A stretch of 64,000 nucleotides of DNA from Atrina japonica (GCA_030159075.1 BROG01000127.1:385001-449000), one strand, 5' to 3'; shown: positions 26,470 to 38,687, counted from the stretch's first letter. Notes: generated from the letters alone by a model not told the origin. Program-made: numbers and translations.

Positions 26470-27117
26470 AGAACATCCATGTATTTTGTGTGACCAGTGT
26501 CATAGAAGACCATCTGTCTTATGAGACCTCTGTCATAGAAGACAACCTGTCTTTTGTGACAACCATCATAGAAGACAACCCATCTTTTGAGACCGATGTC
26601 ATAGAAAGACAACCCATTTGTGAGGCGACTGTCATAGAAGACCACCTGTCTTTTGTGACAACCATCATAGAAGACATCCAATCTTGTGAGACCACTGTCA
26701 TAGAAAGACAACATGTCTTGTGTGACCACTGTCATAGAAACCCACATCTTGTGAGACCACTGTCATAGAAGACAACCACATCTTGTGAGACCACTGTCAT
26801 AGAAGACAACCCATCTTGTGAGACTACTGTCATAGAAAGACAACATGTCTTGTGAGACCACTGTCATAGAAGACAACATGTCTTGTGAGACCACTGTCAT
26901 AGAAGACAACCCATCTTGTGAGACTACTGCCATAGAAAGACAACATGTCTTGTGAGACCACTGTCATAGAAGACAACCCATCTTGTGAGACCACTGTCAT
27001 AGAGACCATATTATGAAAACCACTATAAACCTATATAACAAACTCCCTTTAGAGAGACATCTGTCTTGTGAGACAATGTGTCAGAAGGGATTGTCTTTCA
27101 AGACAGGTTCCACTGTA
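26470..27117 (-). mobile_element. MITE M2 end with internally expanded 33-base array
   Basis: The right edge is a recognisable M2 terminus (tttcaagacaggttccactg then TA at 27118-27119). From about 26490 to 27003 the sequence is a tandem array of gtcatagaagacaacccatc plus ttgtgagaccact (33-34 bases). The phrase cttgtgagaccac is M2 internal sequence, so the array probably expanded inside the element. The left terminus is not found. Confidence 0.7.
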
Positions 27118-27139
27118 CTTTAATGCATGTTGCAAACTC

Positions 27140-28320
27140 TTTGTTTGATACAACATGAGGTTGTCAGAGCCTCATCATCTTTGTTTGTATACATACAATA
27201 AGAGGTCGTCAGAACCTCATCATTCACATAATTTCCACACCCAACATGTATATATACAACAAGAGGTCGTCAAGAGGTCATCAAATAATTCCACACCCAT
27301 CATGTATATATACAAACAAGAGGTCGTCATCATCATTCACATACCACACACCATGTGTATATATACAATAAGAGGTCGTCAGAGAACCTCATCATTCACA
27401 TAATTCCACACCCAACATGTATATATACAACAAGAGGTCGTCAGAACCTCATCATTCATTCTACACCCATAATTTATACAAGAGGTCGTCAAACCTCATC
27501 ATTATAATACAATAATGTATATATACAACAAGAGGTCATCAGTGCCTCATCATTCACATAATTCCACACCCAACATGTATATATACAACATGAGGTCGTC
27601 AGAACCTCATCATTCACATAATTCCACACCCAACATGTATATATACAACAAGAGGTCGTCAGTGCCTCATCATTCACATAATTTCACACCCAACATGTAT
27701 ATATACAACAAGAGGTCGTCAGAGCCTCATCATTCACATAATTCCACACCCAACATGTATATATACAATAAGAGGTCGTCAGAACCTCATCATTCACATA
27801 ATTCCACACCCAACATGTATATATACAACAAGAGGTCGTCAGAACCTCATCATTCACAGAATTCTACACCCAACCATGTATATATACAACAAGAGGTGTC
27901 AGAACCTCATCATTCACATAATTCCACACCCAACATGTATATATACAACAAGAGGTCATCAGTGCCTCATCATTCACATAATTCCACACCCAACATGTAT
28001 ATATACAACATGAGGTCGTCAGAACCTCATCATTCACATAATTCCACACCCAACATGTATATATACAACAAGAGGTCGTCAGTGCCTCATCATTCACATA
28101 ATTTCACACCCAACATGTATATATACAACATGAGGTCATCAGAGCCTCATCATTCACATAATTCCACACCCAACATGTATAAATACAATAAGAGGTCGTC
28201 AGAACCTCATCATTCACAGAATTCTACACCCAACATATATATATATATATATAACAAGATGTCGTCGGAGCCTCATCATTCACATAATTCCACACCCAAC
28301 ATCATGTATATATACAAAAA
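27140..28320. repeat. 60-base minisatellite with 7-unit higher-order repeat
   Basis: Unit: aattccacacccaacatgta, tatatacaacaagaggtcgt, cagaacctcatcattcacat. From 27535 to 28240 the spacing is exactly 60. Variant units recur in the same order 420 bases apart (27541 and 27961). The 20-codon frames open on both strands are by-products of a unit divisible by three. Confidence 0.93.
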
Positions 28321-28361
28321 ATCCTGATTGAAGGATCATAATAATATTAACCTTATTGTTA

Positions 28362-28675
28362 CCGTATTTGATCCATAAAGTGCCCAGGGAGCTACAAAAT
28401 TCAGGAAAAGGGGGTGGGCTCTTAATGAGACCAATTAATAGTCAAATTGACATAAAACAGTTAATTTTTTATAAGACAGAGTGGTAAAGTTGTTAAATTT
28501 ATTACTGAGGACACATATCGACATTCTACTATTGCTTGGGGGTTACAGATACACTATTACTTACAGTTTTTCATGTCCACATCTCCTTGTCGACCAGCTA
28601 GAAAAGATTCTCGATTGTATGTACTAAAGGGACACTAAAATATGGGAACATGGGCACTTAATGGGTCAAATATGG
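28362..28675 (+). mobile_element. MITE family M1, copy 2
   Basis: 314 bases, flanked by TA (28360-28361 and 28676-28677). The left end is ccgtatttgatccataaagt; the right end read on the opposite strand is ccatatttgacccattaagt. It aligns over its full length with 8241-8562, sharing ccaattaatagtcaaattga and gaccagctagaaa. Confidence 0.88.
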
Positions 28676-28677
28676 TA

Positions 28678-29428
28678 CTCTTAACTCAGAAATGCTACAC
28701 ACACATCCACACTCAATTGGAAGAGAATGGCATCTTCAGTTGTTTAGATTATGCAATATGTACATGCCTCCACACAACTATTGACATTATTACAGATAGA
28801 AATGGCTCACCTGACCTACAAATTTTAGGTCATATTAGGACAAATAAAAAGCATTAGAAGTATAACTCTCAAGCACTACTGCACAATACAATGTATGAGA
28901 TGATAACTATAAACCATAATACTTTTGATCTACCAGTACGTTACGTCTTTTGTATAAAAGGGTAGTAGGAGGAAATGTCATGATGTCGAGCTCATATTTC
29001 ATGTGTAAGTTTGCACATTCATTTATTTTTCCCATTTTCTTGTTTGGTATGCAAATATCTTATTTCCGTATTCATGTTTTGACATATAGATATAAAAAAA
29101 TAAATGAGACTTATCTAACTGATACTTTGTGTCTCTGTCTACATCAAATTCATAAAGAATTATACAATCAATATATATACATCAAATAACATTACAAACG
29201 TCAAATAAATTATTTGTTAAAATGAATTTGGGTTGTATTTTGATCCAGTATGACTTACAACGTACAGTAAACCGAGTGTGTTTGAGCGAACTTCTGCAAT
29301 ATTTGCAATTGTAATGTGTATGATCACAGCAAATCCTATAAGAATGTATGCTTTATTACATGTCAATATCTATGGTAATTGTGTTTTATCACAGCGGAAT
29401 ATAAAATAAAGGTAGGTATTATAGCATA
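28678..29428. other. Unannotated
   Basis: Nothing recognised. Confidence 0.4.
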
Positions 29429-29429
29429 T

Positions 29430-31262
29430 TATGGTGTAAACCTATATGAGGCTAATCTGTATGATGCGCACCTGTAAGATGCATATCTGTTTAATGCTAA
29501 TCTGTAAGATGCACACCTGTATAATGTAAACCTGTATAATTCACACCTGTATAATGTAAACCTGTATAATTCACACCTGTATGAAAACCTATATATTGCA
29601 CACCTATATGATGTAAACCTGTGTAATTCACACCTACATGTACATGTATATGATGCTTAAATGTACAATGTTTAACTGTGGTATGTACACCTGTATAATG
29701 CACACCTGTATAATGCTAATCTGTACAATGTTAACCTGTGGTATGTACACCTGTATAATGCTAATCTGTACAATGTTAACCTGTGGTATGTACACCTGTA
29801 TAATGCACACCTGTATAATGCTAATCTGTACAATGTTGACCTGTGGTATGTACACCTGTATAATGCACACCTGTATAATGCTAATCTGTACAATGTTGAC
29901 CTGTGGTATGTACACCTGTATAATGCTAATCTGTACAATGTTGACCTGTGGTATGTACACCTATATAATGCACACCTGTATAATGCTAATCTGTACAATG
30001 TTAACCTGTGGTATGTACACCTGTATAATGCTAATCTGTACAATGTTGACCTGTGGTATGTACACCTGTATAATGCTAATCTGTACAATGTTGACCTGTG
30101 GTATGTACACCTGTATAATGCTAATCTGTACAATGTTGACCTGTGGTATGTACACCTGTATAATGCTAATCTGTACAATGTTGACCTGTGGTATGTACAC
30201 CTGTATAATGCTAATCTGTACAATGTTAACCTGTGGTATGTACACCTGTATAATGCTAATCTGTACAATGTTGACCTGTGGTATGTACACCTGTATAATG
30301 CACACCTGTATAATGCTAATCTGTACAATGTTGACCTGTGGTATGTACACCTGTATAATGCTAATCTGTACAATGTTGACCTGTGGTATGTACACCTGTA
30401 TAATGCTAATCTGTACAATGTTGACCTGTGGTATGTACACCTGTATAATGCTAATCTGTACAATGTTGACCTGTGGTATGTACACCTGTATAATGCTAAT
30501 CTGTACAATGTTAACCTGTGGTATGTACACCTGTATAATGCTAATCTGTACAATGTTGACCTGTGGTATGTACACCTGTATAATGTACACCTGTATAATG
30601 CTAATCTGTACAATGTTAACCTGTGGTATGTACACCTGTATAATGCTAATCTGTACAATGTTAACCTGTGGTATGTACACCTGTATAATGCTTATCTGTA
30701 CAATGTTCACCTGTGGTATGTACACCTGTACAATGCACACCTATTATGTATGATGCTAATCTGTACAGTGTACACCTGTATAATGCTAATCAGTATAATG
30801 TTGACCTGTGGTATGTACACCTGTATAATGCACACCTGTATAATGCTTATCTGTACAATGTTGACCTGTGGTATGTACACCTGTATAATGCACACCTGTA
30901 TAATGCTTATCTGTACAATGTTAACCTGTGGTATGTACACCTGTATAATGCACACCTATTATGTATGATGCTAATCTGTACAGTGTACACCTGTATAATG
31001 CTAATCTGTACAATGTTGACCTGTGGTATGTACACCTGTATAATGCACACCTATTATGTATGATGCTAATCTGTACAGTGTACATCTGTATAATGCTTAT
31101 CTGTACAATGTTAACCTGTGGTATGTACACCTGTATAATGCACACCTATTATGTATGATGCTAATCTGTACAGTGTACACCTGTATAATGCTAATCAGTA
31201 TAATGTCAACCTGTAAAATGAACACCCATATGATGCTAACTTGTATGACGCACACTTGTCTG
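29430..31262. repeat. Higher-order array built from 15-base monomers
   Basis: Four 15-base monomer types are visible: A ctgtataatgcacac, B ctgtataatgctaat, C ctgtacaatgttgac, D ctgtggtatgtacac. The core (29680-30720) is B-C-D repeated at 45 bases, with A inserted at intervals (60-base units). The edges add an E type, ctattatgtatgatg. Frames longer than 300 codons are open on both strands because 15 and 45 are divisible by three and no monomer has an in-frame stop; I do not regard them as genes. Confidence 0.95.
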
Positions 31263-33150
31263 AAGCTATATAACCTGCACAAATTACAAAAAAAAAATGG
31301 AAATAGATCACAGGTACATAGATGCTGAGTAACTCTAAAGACATCCCCTACCGAAACAGCTGAAATATACTGACATGATCTCACATCAGTTTAAAAGCTA
31401 TCTACATGCATTATTACCTAACTGCACTTACAACATTTTTTAAATTCCTGTAAGTAATATATCGCTTTGAATTCCACATAAGTTCTATGTTCTGACAGTC
31501 TTTCAGCAATATGTAATTAAAAAACAAGAATCATCATATCAAATATCAATTTATAGAAACATCCAACATCATTTTATAAAATTAAAGATGTCATACTTGT
31601 AGTGATTGTGTTTGTTTATTATGTTATAAGATGCAAAATATCTATCATGTGTTCTGTGGAGAGACAGAAAAATCCATGCAGTTATTTATTGCTCGCACAA
31701 AGTCCAGTGTGCAGTTTTGACTATATATGTAACTCAATTACAATGTATGCTGAGATATAGATTTTAGGTACAACTTAGTCAGTGAAATGTACAGATTTTG
31801 GATTTACAATAAATCTTTATTTAGCAGATTCTTTTGTCCCTGACTTGTCTTCTTTTACTGTCATAATTCACTGTAAAAAACTATGCACTTGATAGAAACC
31901 GGAGATGTAATTTTATTGTCTGACATGTTTTTTTCCCAAAATTCTATTTGTGATATACATTGCAACAAAAGTTACATGCATGTACAATGTACCTATTTCA
32001 AGCGCACATGTGCATATCTGACCCAGTCAGGATTTAACTCCAATTTAGCTTATTCTGTCCCCTACCGCTGAGTGATACAGTACAACGATACATATGTACA
32101 TATACCATACAAATATTGCTGTTTTTACTGTCACCATCAAAATTGCTTTAATAACCTTTTTCCACAGATTAATTTATCCAACCCAATACACAAGTTCATA
32201 AATATCAATTTCATCTCATAATATGGACTTTTAATTTTTACTTTAAACAGAACATTTACAATATATAACAAATAATGGTATGACTTTAATGGTAGACACG
32301 ATTTTATTTACAAAATTTTGATAACATTTTTAACAAGTTGGAGACTTGAAATAAGAAACTGAATATATAACTATAATATTACCAACATTCCAGATACATG
32401 TATTTTCATGCATATTTCAAACATTGGAGGAGAAATAATACTCTTATTACATGGTCAGTACACCCATTGAGATATAAAGTTTCAACTGAAGTAGAAAGTT
32501 TTACAAAGGATTAGTCAAATTTGATGCTATACTGTCAGCCATTCAGTGTTACTGACAGATCACAATGAAATCATTTTGATACATGCTACTTAATGATTCA
32601 TAGATGGTGCTAGCAATTGTTATAAGGAAAAGACTTCGAAATAACGATGACAGATTCCAAAGCACACAAAAGTGATGATTCCAGGGCTGGGATATCTAAC
32701 ATGGTAAGACCTTTCTAAATGACTGATATGTGATAGATGCTTGATGATATATGTATAATTCTTAATCAATGATAAAAGGGTATAGAGAAACATTACTTCA
32801 TAAACCTTCATTATCTAGTTTTTACTCAATTATTACATTTTTTGTACATATCTTCCGATGAGGTAGGAAAATGATTAAAAAAAAAAAAACTCCATGAAAT
32901 AGCACAGTCTCTGGATATAGGTACATGTGTGTAAACTATTTAATTGTTGTTTTGGTTATTAAATATAAAAACAGTTCTAAGTATTCCATGACCTTTAGTG
33001 ATAATTATAAATGTTTGTCTCACTTGTGATACTTTCAAGATACCGTACCTGTCGATCTTTCACTTCGTAATTCAAAGTAGATTTGTTCACATGTATCTAC
33101 ATTATGTACATGTATATGTACACATTTATGTACATACATGTATATGTATT
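31263..33150. other. Unannotated
   Basis: About 1.9 kb with no recognised exon; an 11-base A run near 32879. Confidence 0.4.
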
Positions 33151-33313
33151 CAGTGGAGCCTTGCCTAACGACAACCTCACAATTAAGAACATAGATATTT
33201 AGTCTCTTGAACATTTCTTAACAAATGTTGATTAATTCTAGATCCTCACTTAAGCGACTACCTCACTAATCAGGGTCAGTCATTTAAGTGGTCTTAATAG
33301 TGAGGTTCCACTG
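33151..33313 (+). mobile_element. MITE family M4, copy 1
   Basis: 163 bases starting cagtggagccttgcctaacg and ending aatagtgaggttccactg, followed by TA. Internal phrases (agtctcttga, ctcacttaagcgac, acctcactaatcag) match copies at 45487-45671 and 48570-48738. Confidence 0.85.
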
Positions 33314-33821
33314 TATTTAGACATAGCTACACATAAGGCACTTTTTCTTTTGTCTATTGCTGGTCACAATGTTTAAAGAAATAGTAACATATCGGTACAT
33401 AAAGGATATATAGTCTTGTCCTATATTGTCATGTTGTTTGACAAAAGATCATACAGTTGGTGTATCACATGATAGTGATGACATGACACACTGACCAAAG
33501 TCATGATGTACCATTTACCAGTAGGTCATCAGACTGTTTCAACTAACTGTGACATATACATAAGGGTCAAACTAACTGAGACACTTATGTACATTGTAAT
33601 ATTACGGTACTGGTAAGTAGACCAATCACAAAATAACTTGACACAAAGTCATGCAGTGGGCACCACATATAACATACTGACATATATTGTACATTGTACA
33701 GACATGGTGAGAGGAAGGTCACCATTCAAAATGACAGACTTGAGTTTATATTTCACAAAAGATCCGATATGCCAGGGCGTGCACAACATATAAAGATTTC
33801 ATATACAGAAGTAAACTACTC

Positions 33822-34193
33822 ACTGACAAATTATTGACACAGGGATATCGAAAACCGCGTTTAATGTCAACGTTCCGCAAGTTTTACGGTCGGTATAATA
33901 GTCTTGTTTGCGACTACTCTGTTTCACTAAGTGAAATGTTGAGTTGCCTTTTCGTTGGCGGTTGTTGAGACGTCTGTACCAATTGTGACGAGGATACACT
34001 CCTCACGTGTTTCATTGGACTTGACTGTGGACTCACGGCGGGTGTGACCGGTCGACAGGGGATGCTTACTCCTCCATGGCACCTGATCCCACCTCTTGGT
34101 TTCCAGATGTCCGTGTTTGTCCATTTTTACCGGATTTGTATCTATGTCCTGGATATTCTATTGATTTATGCTTTGGTATCTGAGGTTTTTATA
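33822..34193 (+). repeat. Dispersed repeat R, fuller copy
   Basis: About 372 bases, richer in G+C than its surroundings, with caggggatgcttactcctcc, gcacctgatcccacctcttg, gtccgtgtttgtcc and tttaccggatttgtatctat. A shortened copy is at 16944-17175. No inverted termini, tRNA boxes or target duplication could be assigned, so the class is unknown. The minus-strand open frame inside it is probably incidental. Confidence 0.75.
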
Positions 34194-34204
34194 CTTGACC
34201 TATT

Positions 34205-34283
34205 AAGCAAAGTTATTTCAAAATGTGGTCTGAGAAGACAGGTGGTCTTGTATAAGACTGGTCTCTCAAGAATGCTTCCACTG
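34205..34283 (-). mobile_element. MITE family M2, end fragment
   Basis: Contains atgtggtctgagaagacagg and ends ctcaagaatgcttccactg before TA, the M2 terminus. Confidence 0.6.
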
Positions 34284-34321
34284 TATAACGATTATACTGA
34301 CTGATACAGTTGGATCACTGT

Positions 34322-35172
34322 CAGTGATCCAACCAGGATTGAATGATCCAGGGTCATTATGTCCCTTTGTTAATATTTTTATGGGGACATTTTTCATAAC
34401 CATGGGGGCATAACAAAAATTGTAAAAAAGAAACCAAAAACCACATGTTGATAACCAAAGTAGCAATTTTAATTAACATTATAGTTAATGCATGTTTTGC
34501 ATCAGAAAGTAGGCACTTTTCATTCTTACAATGACAGACTTTTCTCGGGATCCTAACCGCTTTTTCACCAATTTAACCAGATTTCAGTCTTTTTCAGACA
34601 ACGAAATTACAGCTTTTTTGTGACTATTTGACTTTGCATGTCTATCAAGTGTGCTTGTTTTGTATTCCCAGCTGTGAACGCATTTGATTGCTTATCACTG
34701 ATGCAAAGTTGGCATTTCATAATATTTTTATCATCATCATATATAAGCCAGTTATAAACAGCTTTCCATTTGTCTCGAAATTTACGTGTGGTTTTTCTTA
34801 TTTTTTACATCCTCTTTATGTTTTTATCTGTCACTTTCATAGACAGCCATTTCGTTAGTCCCGTAGATCTACAAAATGTACCTTCAGCTGCTGGCGTACA
34901 TGCTGCCACAATGTTTCAATACACATTGTTAAACATTCGGCACACCTCAGGAATTGTAAGTCTTTGAACATGAAAAATTTTAAACATTAAAAAGGGACAA
35001 TAACTGATTTCCGAAAGTCAAAACAATATAAAAACTGAAACCAGTTTGGGGTCGATGTAATTCCGGAAACTGTTGTCAATGCGTCGAGCTGTCCCTGTGG
35101 CTTATATATAATGGGGACATTTATCATTTTGAAGCAACAATGTCGCAATGGCGTGCTCTAGTTGGATCACTG
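34322..35172. mobile_element. 851-base element with CAGTGATCCAAC inverted termini
   Basis: cagtgatccaac (34322-34333) is mirrored by gttggatcactg (35161-35172); agreement extends to 14 of 15 bases. Five bases, actgt, flank both sides (34317-34321 and 35173-35177). The left end is also the right half of a 25-base near-perfect palindrome (34309-34333), so two element ends may abut head to head. No transposase frame is visible. Confidence 0.6.
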
Positions 35173-35714
35173 ACTGTTTTATGACGTGGACTTGACAACT
35201 CTTACAGGAGCTTTAGTCCTAAAGTTTTAGATAGATACATTGTATAAGTTTCATCATCAAATAACTTACTTGACACAGTTATTGTATACAGTTAAACCCA
35301 AATATATTGAAAAGGGTAATTCATTTTTCTTTCAAATAAACAGGGTTTTCAAAATAACCAGGTCGGATGTTATAATGGTAATAGAGAACTTGCCTAGCCC
35401 ATCAATATAATTTCAAATACATGTTTTTGTTAAGTGAGATTTCCATGTAACACTTACAGGGTTGTATGTAGGTGGGTTCAACAGTAGTTGGTTTAATTTG
35501 TAACACGCTAATGGTAAACAAAATAATTATTTTACAACAATTACCAAACAAGTTTTTTACAATTTATATCAATGTCTATTTTTGGCACTGACTTTGGAGT
35601 ACAGGGGTCCTTACTGTAGGAGGGCACTGGAGAAAACCCACATGTCAGAGCTGGTGATCACCATCTCACATACCTCCCTGTTCAATTCAGAAGGCCACCA
35701 TTGTATGACAAGAA
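35173..35714. other. Unannotated
   Basis: Nothing recognised. Confidence 0.4.
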
Positions 35715-35725
35715 TCTGACTAGAA

Positions 35726-35869
35726 GGGCCTCCACGGTCGAGTGATTAGAGCATCGTGCTTTAAACCTTGAAGTCTATCACCTCGTGTCAGCACAGGTTC
35801 GAACCCCACTGGAACCTAAGCTGATTTTGTGAGAAGGTTTGCCAGTTTCCTTGCAGAAAGACACGACTC
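35726..35869 (+). mobile_element. SINE-B, short copy with intact target duplications
   Basis: tRNA-like head with an A-box-like tcgagtgattagagc and a B-box gttcgaacc, followed by the start of the SINE-B body (ctgattttgtgagaag, gtttgccagttt). The body stops after only 144 bases, without the tail of the copies at 38688 and 50538, yet perfect 11-bp duplications, tctgactagaa, flank it at 35715-35725 and 35870-35880. Confidence 0.85.
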
Positions 35870-35880
35870 TCTGACTAGAA

Positions 35881-36284
35881 TAAGATGATATTTTGTTAAC
35901 TGTAAGATACATGTATAGAGAGACTGAGAGTACTCATAAATCCCATCAGGAAAGCCTTCCATGCAAGGCTAAGGTATGATTTAATCATGACCAAAAGCTT
36001 GGTGAAACAGTATTTTAGCTGATGTGGTTCAACTTTACAGATACAATGCAAACTGGCTACTTGTATCATTGAAACCATATTTTTTGTTATTTTGGAGAAA
36101 GTGACCTCATCTAAACTGTAAACACACAGCCGCATATTTGAGGTATTCTTCAACTATTTCTATGCCATACAAACAATACAATTACCGTACTGATGAATTT
36201 TCAACATTGTGTGGTCAGCTATATAACACACTATTTTTGGTAAAATCTCTACAGTAAATCTTATTAATTTAATATGCTACTTAC
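35881..36284. other. Intronic sequence downstream of the SNAP25 exon
   Basis: AT-rich; no further exon seen. Confidence 0.4.
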
Positions 36285-36382
36285 TTCATCTGTAACCTGA
36301 TTAGATTGCATCTGAATATCTTGTAATTCTCGTCGCATGTCATCGTCGCTGTTTGCCATTTTGACTTCTGCACTTTAGTCAC
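36285..36382 (-). CDS. SNAP25: SNAP-25 first coding exon (t-SNARE N-terminus), partial gene
   Basis: Minus-strand exon. It follows an acceptor (tgatattttag, ending at 36383), has 23 bases of 5' leader, then ATG in a strong context (tcaaaATGG), 25 codons at 36285-36359, and the donor GTAAGT at 36279-36284. The peptide runs MANSDDDMRRELQDIQMQ and ends SNQVTDE. This is the SNAP-25 N-terminus, whose next residues in the family are SLESTRRM, and the exon junction after the DE is conserved in animals. SNAP-25 is a membrane-attached t-SNARE that pairs with syntaxin and synaptobrevin to drive vesicle fusion in neurons and secretory cells. Only the start of the first SNARE helix is encoded here; palmitoylated cysteines and the second helix would be on later exons. 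I found none at lower coordinates, so those exons should lie beyond base 1, implying an intron of over 36 kb. Confidence 0.8.
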
Positions 36383-36383
36383 C

Positions 36384-37480
36384 TAAAATATCAAAAACAG
36401 AGAAATCAGATAATTCATTTGAACTGCTCTTTCAAAAGTGGATGATCACTTATTACAATATACTTAAAATTAAACTGCAGCTCGCAAAGGAATAAGACAA
36501 AAATATATACCTAAAATATTGACATTTTAAATATTTAAAAAAAAAAATACAAAACAATTCCAAGATAACTGTGAAGGCAAAAGTAAATTGTTTGACCTAG
36601 GCTCTTGGAACTGAAATATGAGGAATGAGATAACATTGTACATGTAAGTAAACATTTTCATCAAAGTTTTAAAAGTCCTTTTCTCAGCCAAAAATTACTG
36701 ATCCAAAATTTATCTTTCATAAGTTAAATGGTATTCTCACAAATGGACAAATACATGTGCTGTGACAAAGATAAACTGTCCATCTGCTTACTCATGTAAA
36801 GTACACATCTGGCACATTTGTACATATTAGTACATGTACATGTACAAAAATGTATAGTACTAATAAGTACAAGGGAAAATAAATATACCCGGTACATGTA
36901 CTTTCTCCTGGCACAACTTTGGGATCTACACCTGTTAACAAAATACATGTACACAAGTATATCGTAAATTAATCAATGCCAATGAGATTACCGTTTTGTT
37001 CATTAGAATTTCATGCCTGATAACACAGTTCCATATTTACAAATGTACATAGCTTGCTTGTTTTGTAAAACTGTTGAATTTTTTCTTTTTAATGTCAAAC
37101 TGCAATTTATCTAAATTTCAAATTTAAATGCCTGGGTTGTACTTTCGAACATGTTTCTCTCTAATCATACTTCCTATGCTAAATACAACATGCAAGAAAT
37201 TCAAAATACAAAAATTACCATTCTAAATCTGATCAAGTCAGAACTCCAGATAAGCAATATAATCAGACATACATTACAGTATCTCTACAACAGCTGAATA
37301 CAATGTACTTAGGAGTAAAGAAATTTAGGACCATTCAAGTAGATAAGTCTGATTAAGGGAAAAATTTCAATTCAACAAATGCAACATGTACTGTATCTAT
37401 AAAGTTTGAAACAATCGTCAAGTACCGGGTATTCCTAAAATGTCATGCTGAAAAATTGCCGATCAAGTTTAATGATGTAG
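36384..37480. other. Unannotated, presumed SNAP25 intron
   Basis: AT-rich, no other exon recognised. Confidence 0.4.
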
Positions 37481-37481
37481 A

Positions 37482-37625
37482 AATACAACAAGAGATTGCC
37501 AATGCTTAAACTTGACAATACAACAAGAGATTGCCAATGCTTAAACTTGACAATACAACAAGAGATTGCCAATGCTTAAACTTGACAATACAACAAGAGA
37601 TTGCCAATGCTTAAACTTGACAATA
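37482..37625. repeat. 35-base tandem repeat, 4 copies
   Basis: Unit caacaagagattgccaatgc plus ttaaacttgacaata, starting at 37486, 37521, 37556 and 37591; essentially identical copies. Confidence 0.95.
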
Positions 37626-38495
37626 CAATGTACTTGTACTACTAGTAAGTACTAGTTGTATTAAGATATCATACATGCACAGTGATGTAGGCTTCATCAG
37701 AATCATTTACTTCCTACTTGGATAAAAAACAATATAAACCAACATGAGACACCATAATATAATTACAAATTTAAAAGATATTGAACAATTACATCATCTG
37801 TCAGTTGTAATATAAAAGTTATAACCAAGGATTCTGGCTTTGTAGGTGATAGACTTGTACATGAGCAACTTGGGAAATTCTATTCCCTGTTGGAATGAAA
37901 TTATTATTGAAGTTTGCACCTGACATGATTTAGGGATTCTGTATTCAACACTCCATTTTTACTTGCAAATTATTTTCTTTTGAAAAAAAACAAACAAATA
38001 AAGTGTCCTGATCTTATATAATGTATATTTTTGTCAGAAAAACAAAGCTGAACCATCATTTCACAGATGCAGCTAAAAGTAAACTGCTGTAAAACCTACA
38101 ATTAAGATGATAACATTTACACAGTAAATACATGTGCAACATTCTTGTAATTAAAGGGATACAACTCTTATAATAATGGTGTAGATTCTGGCTTCAAACA
38201 GCTTCTTTGTATAGTGACATGGTTACTGTATGTCTACTAAATTACATGTACATTGTACAAAAAATGTATGTAAATTGTATATAGTGTAATCACACTATCT
38301 TGAAATTCAAGGGACTACCCCTATTACTTTGAGATATGATTATAAAAAATTTGAGAAAACCAAAATATTAATTTACTATATTTCATATCTATCCATAAAA
38401 ATCAGGACTGGCTGTTCAACTTTGACATACATGTATTGTACATGTAACTGGAATTTCGACTTATCCAATTTTGACATAACGAGATTCAACTGTGT
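37626..38495. other. Unannotated
   Basis: Nothing firm. The phrase ttgacataacgagattcaac near 38472 looks like a worn Tigger-type terminus. Confidence 0.4.
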
Positions 38496-38496
38496 A

Positions 38497-38684
38497 TATA
38501 TATATACATATATATATGTGTATATGTACAATGTACATACATGTAATACTATTTCTCTGTACAGTAATAAAATTACCACAATTAAAAGGCAATGATTTCT
38601 TTTGTACAATGTACATACATGTAATACTATTTCTCTGTACAGTAATAAAATTACCACAATTAAAAGGCAATGATTTCTTTTTTT
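38497..38684. repeat. (TA)n tract and 78-base tandem duplication
   Basis: A short tatatata tract is followed by two copies of a 78-base segment (from 38525 and 38603) with tgtacaatgtacatacatgt, aatactatttctctgtacag and attaccacaattaaaaggc. A SINE-B copy starts directly after it. Confidence 0.9.
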
Positions 38685-38687
38685 AGA

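Noticed and set aside
27515..28327. 270-codon frame of 20-residue repeats
   Set aside because: Exact translation of the 60-base minisatellite; the opposite strand is also open.
29638..30753. 371-codon plus-strand frame and overlapping minus-strand frames of 259-328 codons
   Set aside because: Produced by a 15/45-base tandem array; open on both strands; no domain, start context or splice support.
33927..34124. 65-codon minus-strand frame
   Set aside because: Lies wholly within dispersed repeat R and is not kept in the other copy.
37482..37625. Four identical 35-base repeats considered as a CRISPR array
   Set aside because: No unique spacers; repeats are contiguous and the genome is eukaryotic.
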